Notes: generated from the sequence alone by a model not told the origin. DNA of 64,000 nt from Sulfurimicrobium sp963741495 (GCA_963741495.1 CAVUID010000007.1:299900-363899), one strand, 5' to 3'; shown: positions 43,824 to 52,790, numbered from the stretch's first letter. A program made the numbers and translations.

Positions 43824-44212
43824 GCGCTTCGCGCCTGCACGATTCCCGCCTGATTCGGGCCGTTTTTCTCGGGCTGGGTCTATTGGCGTTGCTGCTGGCC
43901 GTGGCCGGAATTTTTCTGCCGATGCTGCCGACCACGCCATTCGTGCTGCTGGCGGCAGCCTGTTTTGCGCGCGGTTCCGAGTTCCTGCACGATAAAATGC
44001 TGGCGCACCGTATTGCCGGGCCGATCATTCGCGAGTGGCATGAGCACCGGAGCATGCCGCCCGGCGTCAAACCCTGGGCTTTTCTGTTGATGGGGCTGTC
44101 GTTCGGCGCTTCGATCCTGCTGATGGAGACGCCCTGGCATCGCGCCATGCTGGCGGCAATTGGGATCGTATTGGCTTTTTTCCTCTGGCGCGTCCCGGTC
44201 CGCCGGGGGTAG
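43820..44212 (+). CDS. DUF454 (YbaN-family) membrane protein
   Basis: 130 residues with three helices and the DUF454 motifs GIFLPMLPTTPFVLLAAACFARGS and WHEHRSMP. The function is not established. The ATG overlaps the stop of the YqaA-like gene. It is the last gene of the plus-strand run that begins at 29325. Confidence 0.88.
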   Translation: MSASRLHDSRLIRAVFLGLGLLALLLAVAGIFLPMLPTTPFVLLAAACFARGSEFLHDKMLAHRIAGPIIREWHEHRSMPPGVKPWAFLLMGLSFGASILLMETPWHRAMLAAIGIVLAFFLWRVPVRRG

Positions 44213-44292
44213 CGCCCGGGATTCCGACCGAAGAGGGCGCCTCACCGGGCTGTGATTCCCTACAAACAATTACACGACAGACCTGAACCTAC

Positions 44293-44661
44293 TCATTTCA
44301 TCCGGTTGCGTTGCGACCATTCACTGGCAGACTCTTCCGTGGTGCGATCCGAAATTTCTCGTGCCGCGTTGCGCTCGGCCTGAGCTCGGCTCAGGCTTTC
44401 CCTTGCCTCTTCCACACGTTTGGCCGCTGCGTTGGCATGCTGCTGCGCTGCCTGCTCGGCGCGCTCGGCTTCAGCCAGTTCCCGTTCTGCTGCCTGTAAT
44501 TGCTGCTCTGTGGCAATCGCCTGTTTTTTTGCAAAATCGGCCTTCTGTTGCGCCGATTCGACCGCATTCACTTTCAGTTCGCGCTCTTCCACCTGCGCTG
44601 CAGCAAAGGCGTTAAAAGCAGGCAACAGAAAAAGCGCCATCAACCATTGTTTCGATTTCAT
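44293..44661 (-). CDS. secreted coiled-coil protein, unknown
   Basis: 122 residues. A signal peptide (WLMALFLLPAFNAFA) is followed by one long Ala/Glu/Gln-rich helix (about 23-110) with coiled-coil heptads and no recognised domain. The start overlaps the stop of the PDC-sensor gene (ATGA), so the two are co-expressed. It could be an envelope scaffold; nothing firmer is supported. Confidence 0.7.
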   Translation of the reverse strand: MKSKQWLMALFLLPAFNAFAAAQVEERELKVNAVESAQQKADFAKKQAIATEQQLQAAERELAEAERAEQAAQQHANAAAKRVEEARESLSRAQAERNAAREISDRTTEESASEWSQRNRMK

Positions 44662-45629
44662 GAGTTCACCTCGGGAGATTCGGCCCCAATCCAGAAGGCA
44701 TTATCCATTTTCAGGAATTCGTCATAAGGAATGTAATGTGAGCCATCGCAGGAAAATGTCAGACCAACGATGCCGTTGAAAATATTCAGGGTGCCGGAAC
44801 GCAGATAAAACATTTCATCCAGCAGGCGCAAGCCGCGGAAGGCATCCAGCACTTCCCGGATTTTTTCCGCAGGAACCAGTGCATCTGCCGGATAGGGGCG
44901 ACGGGGATAGGCAAGGCAGGTGTCAGGGTCGATCAGTTCATTGATATCCAGCAAGCGGTAGCGGTAGGGGTCCTCGACCAGCCAGATGATGGCGCGGCTG
45001 CTGGAAAAATGCAGGATTACGTGAAACACGCCGTGGTAACACATCAACTCCGCCATCACGCCCATCATGGTATCGATATGCCGATCCATCTCACTATCCG
45101 TGCGGGTCTGGTGAAACACCGTACCGCGAATCGAGGGGTCGCCCTTGATCTGGCGCCAGCTGCGAGGCTCATCATAGAGCTCTCGGGTCAGCGGCAGATC
45201 GCGCAGGCCGAAATAGGCACCGATGAATCCGAGTAATTTGCCTTCCCTGTTGCGCACAACCTGAATGGCAGTCAACGAGGGGCGCCGTTCGCGCAGGCTG
45301 ATATAGGCATCGGAAAGAATCAAGCCCGCGCCGGATTCGATGTTTTTCAAGTAGGGCCGATTCGAACGGTCCCGGCCAAAACCATCCAGCAAGCCATGGT
45401 GGCTGACATTGTCGCTGATCTGGACCGAACGGGTGTCGATGGCATAAAGGTGCTTGCAGAAAGGCAATGCTTTCAGCGCATCTTCCAGCAGGGCATTAAG
45501 TTTTTCACGCTTGCCCCACACCGGGCAACAGGCTTTAGCCAACTGCCCCAGGGGCTTCTGCAACAGTTCCATCAGGGCTTCACGCTGCTGGGCAACACTT
45601 TTTTGCAGTGATTTCTTGGGCGCTTTCAT
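44658..45629 (-). CDS. PDC (Cache-like) sensor domain protein
   Basis: 323 residues. The first 170 look like a PDC/Cache sensor (LPFCKHLYAIDTRSVQISDNV, DRSNRPYLKNI, GLILSDAYIS, PSLTAIQVVRN), a fold usually found outside the membrane in signalling proteins. Here there is no signal peptide or transmembrane helix, so it would be cytoplasmic. The C-terminal half is not recognised. It lies downstream of fxsA and upstream of the coiled-coil gene. Confidence 0.72.
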   Translation of the reverse strand: MKAPKKSLQKSVAQQREALMELLQKPLGQLAKACCPVWGKREKLNALLEDALKALPFCKHLYAIDTRSVQISDNVSHHGLLDGFGRDRSNRPYLKNIESGAGLILSDAYISLRERRPSLTAIQVVRNREGKLLGFIGAYFGLRDLPLTRELYDEPRSWRQIKGDPSIRGTVFHQTRTDSEMDRHIDTMMGVMAELMCYHGVFHVILHFSSSRAIIWLVEDPYRYRLLDINELIDPDTCLAYPRRPYPADALVPAEKIREVLDAFRGLRLLDEMFYLRSGTLNIFNGIVGLTFSCDGSHYIPYDEFLKMDNAFWIGAESPEVNS

Positions 45630-45678
45630 GGCGGGGTTTCTTTGTTTGTTAGCGGGGTATCAAAATCGTGAAACACGC

Positions 45679-46083
45679 TCATTTTAAACGCGGGTCCTCT
45701 TCGCGTTGCCACTCGCCTTCGATAATGACATCTTCGCCTGCCTCGCGGTTGGGGGGGCGGGGCGTCCTGGCGCGAGGCAACAGCAGCAGAATGACGGCGA
45801 GGGCATCGCTGATCACGCCGGGAAAAATCAGCAGCATCCCGGCAAACAGGGTACGCAGGCTATCCAGCATCGCAAAGCCCAGCGGCTGGCCGGACTGAAG
45901 CGATGAAAACAGGCGCCCGAACATGGCCAGCCGTTCTTCCTGAATCAGGGTCCAGCCTGCCGCTGCGCTCAGTATCAGCCAGGGCAGCAACCACCAGCCA
46001 ATCGAATCGGCCACGCGGAAAAGGACGACAATCTCCAGTGCCGGGAAACCGAGTAAAATGAAAAAAACTATCAGCAATTGCAT
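45679..46083 (-). CDS. fxsA: FxsA-family membrane protein
   Basis: A 134-residue cytoplasmic-membrane protein with about three helices and the FxsA pattern FPALEIVVLFRVADSIGWW, GWTLIQEE and FPGVISDALAVILLLP. In E. coli its overproduction affects phage T7 exclusion by F (fxsA, suppressor of F exclusion); the normal role is unknown. The ATG at 46083 is only 7 bases from the cutA ATG on the other strand. Confidence 0.88.
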   Translation of the reverse strand: MQLLIVFFILLGFPALEIVVLFRVADSIGWWLLPWLILSAAAGWTLIQEERLAMFGRLFSSLQSGQPLGFAMLDSLRTLFAGMLLIFPGVISDALAVILLLLPRARTPRPPNREAGEDVIIEGEWQREEDPRLK

Positions 46084-46090
46084 GGATTTA

Positions 46091-46423
46091 ATGGAACCTC
46101 TACTCGTTATTACCAACCTGCCGGATAAGGATAGCGCAGAGCGCGTAGCAAAAAATCTGATTTCCCGGCATCTTGCGGCTTGTGTCAATATACTGGCGCC
46201 CTGCACTTCGGTTTACCGTTGGCAGGGTCAGGTCGAGACCACACAGGAAATCCCGCTCCTGATTAAAACACTGGCGATTCATTACAGCAAGGTGGAAGCG
46301 GCCATCCGGCAGCAGCATCCTTATGAACTTCCAGAAATCATTGCAGTCCCATTGAGCGCAGGATTGCCGGAATATCTTGCCTGGATAGCGGCAGAAACCA
46401 GCAACAACGAGGAGCAACACTAA
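46091..46423 (+). CDS. cutA: CutA divalent-cation tolerance protein
   Basis: A 110-residue trimeric, ferredoxin-like protein of the CutA1 family, with LVITNLPDKDSAERVAKNLISRHLAACVNI, YRWQGQVETTQEIPLLIKT and HPYELPEIIAVPLSAG, all highly conserved. Linked with divalent metal tolerance in E. coli, where it also neighbours dsbD. In-frame upstream ATGs at 46058 and 46082 are possible; the family N-terminus favours 46091. It abuts dsbD. Confidence 0.93.
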   Translation: MEPLLVITNLPDKDSAERVAKNLISRHLAACVNILAPCTSVYRWQGQVETTQEIPLLIKTLAIHYSKVEAAIRQQHPYELPEIIAVPLSAGLPEYLAWIAAETSNNEEQH

Positions 46424-48670
46424 ATGATGCGTTTTATTTTCAGCATGTTGTTGATGCTGCATATCCTGGGCGCTCATGCCGAGGAAGGTGATCTGCTGGA
46501 GCCCGAGCAGGCATTCAAGTTCTCGGCCAGAGTATTGGACGCCAGCAACATCGAAGTGCGTTACCAGATTGCCAGTGGATATTACCTCTATCGCGAAAAA
46601 TTCAAGTTCAGCGTCGATGCGGCTGATGTGACATTAGGCTCAGGCCAGTTCCCCGCGGGCAAAATCAAGCAGGACGAATATTTTGGCAAGGTGGAAACCT
46701 ATCGCCAGAATGTCATCATCAAGCTGCCGCTCACTCGCAGCGGCAGCGCAGCGCAAAGCTTCACGCTGAAAGCCATTTCGCAGGGCTGCGCCGATGCCGG
46801 CGTGTGCTATCCGCCAACCACCCAGACCGCGCGACTCACGCTCCCATCGGCTGCGCCGGAAGCCTCCGCCAAGGCGTCCAGCGGCCTGGCCGCACTCACT
46901 GCCCTGGTCAAGGGTAGCGCGCAGGATGAGTTTCTCGATCCCGATCAGGCATTCAAACTGGCGCTCACGGCCAGGGATGCAAACACGCTGGTGGCCGATT
47001 TCACGCTGGCCGAAAGCTATTATCTGTATCGCGACAAGATCAAGTTCACATTGAAGGATGCAGCAGGAATCAGCATCGCAAACATCGAACTGCCCAAAAG
47101 CGAAACCAAGGCCGACCCGAACTTTGGCCCCACCGAGGTTTATCACCACTCGTTCCAGGCACTTATCCATCTCCAGGGCGCGACCGAAAAGCTTTCCTTG
47201 CAAGCCACCTACCAGGGATGCAGCGAAAAAGGCGTGTGCTACCCGCCGCAGAACAAAACTTTTAAGCTCGACCTGCCGGCCTCCACGCCAGCCGATGCGC
47301 AAAAAATCGAACAAGCGCCCATGCAGCAAGCCGCTCCGGAACCTGCCGCTACGACGGCAGGAACAGAAGATACTTCGGATTCGTCCAAGGTCGCGGCACT
47401 GCTCAAGGGCGGCAGCTTCTGGCTGGTCATCGCCAGCTTCTTTGGTTTCGGCCTGCTGCTGGCGCTCACGCCCTGCGTCTTCCCCATGATCCCCATTCTT
47501 TCCGGGATCATTGTCGGGCAGGGGCAGCACCTCTCCCGGTCGCGCGCCTTTGTGCTCTCGCTGGCGTATGTGCTGGGCATGGCCATTACCTACGCCGCTG
47601 CTGGCGTGGCAGCAGGATTATCCGGCACGCTGCTGACCAGCGCACTGCAGAACCCCTGGGTGCTGGGTACGTTCGCCCTGGTATTCGTGGCGCTGGCCTT
47701 TTCCATGTTCGGCTTCTATGAACTGCAAATGCCGAATTTCATCCAGAGCCGCTTCAACGACGCCAGCAACAAGATGAAGGGCGGCAACCTGACTGGCGTA
47801 TTCGCCATGGGTGCGCTTTCGGCTGTCATTGTCGGCCCCTGCGTCGCTGCGCCGCTAGCGGGTGCGCTGGCTTATATCGGCCTCACCCGCGACGTATGGC
47901 TGGGCGGCTGGGCGCTGTTCGCCATGGCGCTGGGCATGGGCGCGCCGCTGCTGGCGATCGGGCTTTCCGCCGGGGCACTGCTGCCGCGCGCCGGCGGGTG
48001 GATGGAGGCGGTCAAGGCCTTCTTCGGCGTGCTGCTGCTGGGCGTGGCCATCTGGCTGATTTCGCCGGTTATTCCAGCCGTTGCGAATATGCTGCTGTGG
48101 GCGGCATTGCTGATCGTTTCGGCGATTTATCTGCGCGCGCTGGATCCGCTGCCGCATCCCGCCAAGGGCTGGGCCAAATTCTGGAAAGGCGTGGGCGTGG
48201 TGGCGCTGATCGCGGGCGTCGCCCTGCTCATTGGCGCACTGTCTGGTGGGCGCGATGTACTTCAACCCCTATCCGGGCTGCGCGGCGCGGGAACGGCTGT
48301 CGCCGCGGAAGCGGCGCATACCCCCTTCGAAAAGGTCAAAAGCGTGGCCGATCTGGAACAGCGCTTGCAGCAGGCGCAGGGCAAAACCGTCATGCTGGAT
48401 TTTTATGCGGACTGGTGCGTGTCGTGCAAGGAGCTGGAGCGCTTCACTTTCAGCGATGCACGGGTCAAGGCACGTTTCGCAGACATGATCCTGTTGCAGG
48501 CCGATGTCACGGCGAACAGCGAGGATGATAAGACGCTGCTGAAGAAATTCGGCCTGTTCGGCCCGCCGGGCATCATATTCTTCGACCCGGCCGGCAAGGA
48601 AAAAGGCCGCATGATCGGCTATGAAAACCCGGACAAATTTCTCACCAGCATGGACCAGATCCTCAAATGA
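46424..48670 (+). CDS. dsbD: thiol:disulfide interchange protein DsbD with duplicated N-terminal domain
   Basis: A 748-residue inner-membrane reductant exporter. After a signal peptide there are two consecutive periplasmic alpha-type domains, each with LYR(E/D)K and a Cys pair, CADAGVCYPP (about 122-130) and CSEKGVCYPP (about 266-274). Eight transmembrane helices follow, with redox Cys in TPCVFPM (about 350) and GPCVAAPL (about 471). The C-terminal thioredoxin domain has WCVSCKELE (about 664). E. coli DsbD (565 residues) has only one alpha domain. It carries electrons from cytoplasmic thioredoxin to periplasmic partners. Overlaps the TlpA gene. Confidence 0.95.
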   Translation: MMRFIFSMLLMLHILGAHAEEGDLLEPEQAFKFSARVLDASNIEVRYQIASGYYLYREKFKFSVDAADVTLGSGQFPAGKIKQDEYFGKVETYRQNVIIKLPLTRSGSAAQSFTLKAISQGCADAGVCYPPTTQTARLTLPSAAPEASAKASSGLAALTALVKGSAQDEFLDPDQAFKLALTARDANTLVADFTLAESYYLYRDKIKFTLKDAAGISIANIELPKSETKADPNFGPTEVYHHSFQALIHLQGATEKLSLQATYQGCSEKGVCYPPQNKTFKLDLPASTPADAQKIEQAPMQQAAPEPAATTAGTEDTSDSSKVAALLKGGSFWLVIASFFGFGLLLALTPCVFPMIPILSGIIVGQGQHLSRSRAFVLSLAYVLGMAITYAAAGVAAGLSGTLLTSALQNPWVLGTFALVFVALAFSMFGFYELQMPNFIQSRFNDASNKMKGGNLTGVFAMGALSAVIVGPCVAAPLAGALAYIGLTRDVWLGGWALFAMALGMGAPLLAIGLSAGALLPRAGGWMEAVKAFFGVLLLGVAIWLISPVIPAVANMLLWAALLIVSAIYLRALDPLPHPAKGWAKFWKGVGVVALIAGVALLIGALSGGRDVLQPLSGLRGAGTAVAAEAAHTPFEKVKSVADLEQRLQQAQGKTVMLDFYADWCVSCKELERFTFSDARVKARFADMILLQADVTANSEDDKTLLKKFGLFGPPGIIFFDPAGKEKGRMIGYENPDKFLTSMDQILK

Positions 48671-49197
48671 AGTTTTTCGCACAAGCATCCGCCCTGCTGC
48701 TGGGCATCCTCCTGGTCTCCGGCCTGACTGCATGTTCGGGGCAGGCTGATAAAAGCGCAACGGCGGTGGTTCAGGCCGACACGGCAAAAATCTTTGCTGC
48801 CGCCTTTCCTGACCTGGAAGGCCAGTCACAGCCGCTGAAACAGTGGCAAGGCAAAATCCTGGTACTCAATTTCTGGGCGCCGTGGTGCCCCCCTTGCCGC
48901 GCCGAAATTCCCGACTTTATCGCCCTGCAGGAAGAATACCGCGCGCGGGACGTGGTTTTTGTCGGTCTGGCGCTGGACCAGAAGGACAAGGTGCAGGCCT
49001 TCAGCGATGAAATGGCTATCAACTATCCCATCCTGCTGGGCGAGAACGATGCGGCAGAACTGGGCAAACTGGTCGGGAATCGCCTTGGCGGACTGCCTTT
49101 TACCGCGATTTTCGCCAAAAATGGCGACATCGTGTCCACGGTAACCGGTGAACTGAAGCGCGAGCAACTGGAAACGATCCTGAAGGGCTTGATCTAG
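48667..49197 (+). CDS. TlpA-like thioredoxin lipoprotein
   Basis: 176 residues. A lipoprotein signal ends at SGLTAC (Cys23). The TlpA/ResA-like redoxin domain has WAPWCPPCR (Cys74, Cys77) and a GGLPFTAIF cis-proline segment. It is probably a periplasmic reductant fed by the overlapping DsbD, used for cytochrome c maturation or similar thiol reduction (inference from context). The ATG overlaps the dsbD stop. Confidence 0.9.
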   Translation: MKFFAQASALLLGILLVSGLTACSGQADKSATAVVQADTAKIFAAAFPDLEGQSQPLKQWQGKILVLNFWAPWCPPCRAEIPDFIALQEEYRARDVVFVGLALDQKDKVQAFSDEMAINYPILLGENDAAELGKLVGNRLGGLPFTAIFAKNGDIVSTVTGELKREQLETILKGLI

Positions 49198-49326
49198 CAC
49201 AAATTTCCCCGCTGGAGGTCGCTGTCCAGGTTTGATTTTTGTCGTTATTTAACGTCAAAAACTGGACAAATCACCCCAATTTGCGGCAAACTTGCGCCCA
49301 TCGAAACCTTTATAACAGGTAACCGG

Positions 49327-49773
49327 ATGCCCGCTAGAAACAGCAAAATTCTGGTACTGCACGGCCCCAATCTCAATCTTCTGGGTAGCCGCGAACCGCA
49401 GCATTATGGAAAAGATACGCTGGAAGACATCAACCAGCGCCTCATACAGCAGGCCCGGCAATCCGGCGCCAGCCTGGAAGCTTTTCAAAGCAACAGCGAG
49501 GCCGAACTGATCGGCTGCATTCATCAGGCGGGGCGTGACGGGGTAAATTTCATCCTTATCAACCCCGCCGCATTCACCCATACCAGCGTCGCTTTGCGCG
49601 ATGCACTGGCGGGGGTGAACATTCCCTTCGTGGAAATACATCTTTCCAACATTTTCGCCCGCGAAGCCTTTCGCCATCACTCCTATTTCTCCGACCTTGC
49701 TGTAGGCATCATCAGCGGCCTCGGGGCAAAGGGTTATGAACTGGCGCTGGATTTTGCATTGGCACAACCTTAA
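49327..49773 (+). CDS. aroQ: type II 3-dehydroquinate dehydratase
   Basis: A 148-residue dodecameric shikimate-pathway enzyme. Motifs are VLHGPNLNLLGSREP with catalytic Tyr27, NPAAFTHTSVALRDAL, and VEIHLSNIFAREAFRHHS, which holds the catalytic His/Arg. The order aroQ-accB-accC is common in proteobacteria. The 129-base spacer from tlpA has a GTCCAG/CTGGAC inverted repeat but no promoter that can be assigned. Confidence 0.95.
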   Translation: MPARNSKILVLHGPNLNLLGSREPQHYGKDTLEDINQRLIQQARQSGASLEAFQSNSEAELIGCIHQAGRDGVNFILINPAAFTHTSVALRDALAGVNIPFVEIHLSNIFAREAFRHHSYFSDLAVGIISGLGAKGYELALDFALAQP

Positions 49774-49786
49774 ACAAGGGCTCATC

Positions 49787-50245
49787 ATGGATTTGCGCAA
49801 ACTTAAAAAACTGATCGACCTGGTCGAAGACTCCGGCATCGCCGAACTCGAAATCACCGAGGGTGAAGAAAAAGTGCGTATCAGCCGCTACGGCCAGGCG
49901 CCACAAATGATGCAATATGCGCCGCCGCAGCAAATGATGTCGGTCCCGGCCCAGCAGGTCAATCAGCCGGCTGCGGCAGCACCGGTTGTTGCGGAGCCGG
50001 CCCAGCCGGAAGGACACATCGTGAAATCCCCCATGGTGGGCACGCTCTACCGCGCATCCTCCCCCGATGCCAAGTCTTTCGTGGAAGTCGGCCAGAGCGT
50101 TTCCGCCGGCGAAACCCTGTGCATTATCGAAGCGATGAAACTGCTCAACGAGATCGAGGCTGATCAGAGCGGCGTCATCAAGGCCATCCTGGTTGAAAAC
50201 GGACAACCCGTTGAATACGGTGAACCCCTGTTCATTATTGGCTAA
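49787..50245 (+). CDS. accB: biotin carboxyl carrier protein of acetyl-CoA carboxylase
   Basis: 152 residues. The biotinylated Lys118 sits in EAMKLLNEI of the C-terminal biotinyl domain (about 77-152), joined to the N-terminal helix region by an Ala/Pro/Gln linker (about 38-75). The ATG at 49787 has AAGGG upstream. It pairs with AccC to load CO2 on biotin in fatty acid synthesis. The normally short gap to accC is widened by a mobile-like element. Confidence 0.95.
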   Translation: MDLRKLKKLIDLVEDSGIAELEITEGEEKVRISRYGQAPQMMQYAPPQQMMSVPAQQVNQPAAAAPVVAEPAQPEGHIVKSPMVGTLYRASSPDAKSFVEVGQSVSAGETLCIIEAMKLLNEIEADQSGVIKAILVENGQPVEYGEPLFIIG

Positions 50246-50253
50246 GGGACTAA

Positions 50254-50519
50254 GGGCTCGTTAATGGATAACTTGGACATACGTTGCTGCGAATTCGGGA
50301 TGGATGCAAGGCGCAAAGCGCAGCGAATGGTTATTCCATTCGCAAGTTTTGCAACGCTGCAGACGCCCGAATACGCAGCAACCCTCCGGGCTGGGGCCGC
50401 TTTGAGCGCATCCCCACGTTACGAGCCGCTTGTTGTGAATGACACAACTGCGCGTCCCGCGCCTTGGCCTGCACTCAAAGCGGCCCCAGCGTATGCCCAA
50501 ATTATTCATTAACGAGCCC
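50254..50519. mobile_element. 266-bp cruciform MITE-like element between accB and accC
   Basis: The outer inverted ends are GGGCTCGTTAATG (exact over 13 bp, similar for about 30 bp), with TAA directly repeated on both sides (50251-50253 and 50520-50522). Inside are two further hairpins: GTTGCTGCGAATTCGGG pairs with a copy near 50370-50386 (one mismatch), and GCTGGGGCCGCTTTGAGCGC near 50391 pairs with 50470-50490 (one mismatch). Together they make a three-way junction. 82-codon ORFs open on both strands, a consequence of the symmetry, not genes. No transposase is encoded, so it would be mobilised in trans. Confidence 0.75.
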
Positions 50520-50523
50520 TAAC

Positions 50524-51876
50524 ATGATAGATAAAGTCCTAATCGCCAATCGTGGCGAAATTGCCCTGCGCATCCAGCGCGCCTGCCGCGAACTGGGCAT
50601 CAAGACCGTGGCAGTTCACTCCGAAGCCGACTCCGAAGCCAAATACGTCAGGCTTGCCGACGAATCGGTGTGCATCGGCCCGCCGTCCTCCACGCTCAGC
50701 TACCTCAACATCCCGGCCGTAATCAGCGCAGCGGAAGTCACCGATGCGACGGCGATCCATCCCGGCTACGGCTTCCTGTCGGAAAACGCCGATTTCGCCG
50801 AACGGGTGCAGAACAGCGGCTTCATTTTCATCGGACCTCGCCCTGAAACCATCCGCCTGATGGGCGACAAGGTCTGTGCCAAGGATGCCATGAAGGCTTC
50901 CGGCGTGCCCTGCGTGCCCGGCTCCGACGGCGCACTGCCGGACGACGAGGACGAAATCAAGCGCATCGCAAAGGAAACGGGTTACCCCGTCATTCTCAAG
51001 GCCGCCGGCGGCGGCGGCGGACGCGGCATGCGCGTGGTGCATACCGAGGCCGCGCTACTGAGCGCAGTCAGCCTGACCAAATCAGAAGCCCAAAGTTTTT
51101 TCGGCAACCCCATGATCTACATGGAGAAGTTTCTCCAGCATCCGCGCCATATCGAAATTCAGGTACTGGCGGACGAGCATGGCAATGCCATCCATCTCGG
51201 CGAGCGCGACTGCTCCATGCAGCGCCGCCACCAGAAAGTGCTGGAAGAAGCCCCGGCGCCTGGCCTGGATACCAAGCTGCGCGACAAGATCGGTGAGCGC
51301 TGTGCCGAGGCCTGCCGCAAGATCGGCTACCGAGGTGCCGGCACTTTCGAATTCCTGTATGAAGACGGCGAATTCTTCTTCATCGAAATGAATACCCGGG
51401 TGCAGGTGGAGCACCCCGTCACCGAAATGATCACCGGTGTGGATATCGTGCAGGAACAATTGCGCATCGCATCCGGAGAAAAACTGCGCTACAAGCAGAA
51501 AGAAATTCAGTTCAAGGGGCACGCCATCGAGTGCCGACTCAATGCCGAGGACCCCTACACCTTCATGCCCTCGCCTGGCCGCATTACCCAGTATCACGTG
51601 CCCGGCGGGCCGGGCATCCGGGTGGACTCCCACATCTACCACAATTACTTCGTGCCGCCTTATTACGACTCCATGATCGGCAAGCTGATCGCTTATGGCG
51701 ATACCCGCGAGCAGGCCATTGCGCGGATGCGAACAGCCCTTTCGGAAATGGTGGTGGATGGCGTCAAAACCAATCTTCCGCTGCATCGCGACCTGATGCA
51801 TGACGCTGCATTCCTTAAGGGTGGCGCCAGCATCCACTACCTGGAAAAAATGCTCGCGGACAAGAAGACCGCCTAG
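50524..51876 (+). CDS. accC: biotin carboxylase subunit of acetyl-CoA carboxylase
   Basis: A 450-residue ATP-grasp enzyme. It has VLIANRGEIALRI at the start, the glycine-rich ATP lid GGGGGRGMRVV, catalytic EMNTRVQVEHPVTE and HAIECRLNAEDP. Length is typical. The ATG at 50524 follows the MITE-like element by only 4 bases, and no Shine-Dalgarno is visible, so the element may have changed its translation. Downstream prmA is 24 bases away. Confidence 0.97.
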   Translation: MIDKVLIANRGEIALRIQRACRELGIKTVAVHSEADSEAKYVRLADESVCIGPPSSTLSYLNIPAVISAAEVTDATAIHPGYGFLSENADFAERVQNSGFIFIGPRPETIRLMGDKVCAKDAMKASGVPCVPGSDGALPDDEDEIKRIAKETGYPVILKAAGGGGGRGMRVVHTEAALLSAVSLTKSEAQSFFGNPMIYMEKFLQHPRHIEIQVLADEHGNAIHLGERDCSMQRRHQKVLEEAPAPGLDTKLRDKIGERCAEACRKIGYRGAGTFEFLYEDGEFFFIEMNTRVQVEHPVTEMITGVDIVQEQLRIASGEKLRYKQKEIQFKGHAIECRLNAEDPYTFMPSPGRITQYHVPGGPGIRVDSHIYHNYFVPPYYDSMIGKLIAYGDTREQAIARMRTALSEMVVDGVKTNLPLHRDLMHDAAFLKGGASIHYLEKMLADKKTA

Positions 51877-51900
51877 CAGCCTTAAGAATCGGGAGTCATC

Positions 51901-52790
51901 ATGGCATGGCAAGCGCTGAAAATTGCGGCAAACGCCCACATTGCCGAAATCCTCGGCGATGCGTTAATGGAGCTGGGCGCGCTCTCTGTTTCCATTGAGG
52001 ATGCCCATGCCGGCACAGCCGAAGAGCAGGAAATTTTTGGCGAACCGGGTGAGCCGCCCGCAGGCGTATGGCAGGATGCGCTGGTTAATGCCCTGTTCGA
52101 GGCAGATGCCGATCTGACCGCTATCGTGGCCGAAGCCTCAGCTGCGGCGGGTCTTGCCGCTGCGCCGGCATTCGAAGTGGAAGCCGTGGCAGAGCAGGAC
52201 TGGGTGCGCCAGACCCAGGCGCAATTTGCGCCGATTCCGATTTCTCCACGCCTGTGGATCGTGCCGACCTGGCACGAATCGCCCGATTCGTCTGCCATCA
52301 ACCTGATTCTTGACCCCGGCCTGGCCTTCGGTACCGGCAGCCATCCCACCACCCGCCTGTGCCTGCAGTGGCTGGACCGCCATATTCGCGGTGGTGAAAC
52401 CGTGCTCGACTATGGCTGCGGCTCCGGCATTCTCGCCATTGCTGCGCTGAAGCTCGGCGCCGGGCAGGTCGTTGGGGTGGATATCGATCCGCAGGCGATT
52501 CAGGCCAGCCTGTTCAATGCCGAGCAGAATCAGGTTTCTGCCCGTTTTTATCTGCCAAACGATGCGCCGCAGCTGACAGCAGATGTCGTGGTTGCCAACA
52601 TTCTCACCAATCCGCTGAAGATGCTCGCTCCCATGCTGGCCAATGCCGCCCGCCCGGGTGGCCGCATCGTGCTTTCGGGCATTCTCTCGCACCAGGCCGA
52701 CGATGTACTGGCGGTTTACCGCAACTGGTTTGATATCGAAGTGGCGGAAGAATCAGAAGGCTGGGCCTGTCTGGCCGGCACCCGGAAAAC

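Noticed and set aside
50261..50512. Two 82-codon ORFs on opposite strands between accB and accC
   Set aside because: Both fall inside the MITE-like element and resemble each other only because the element is an inverted repeat; no ribosome site.
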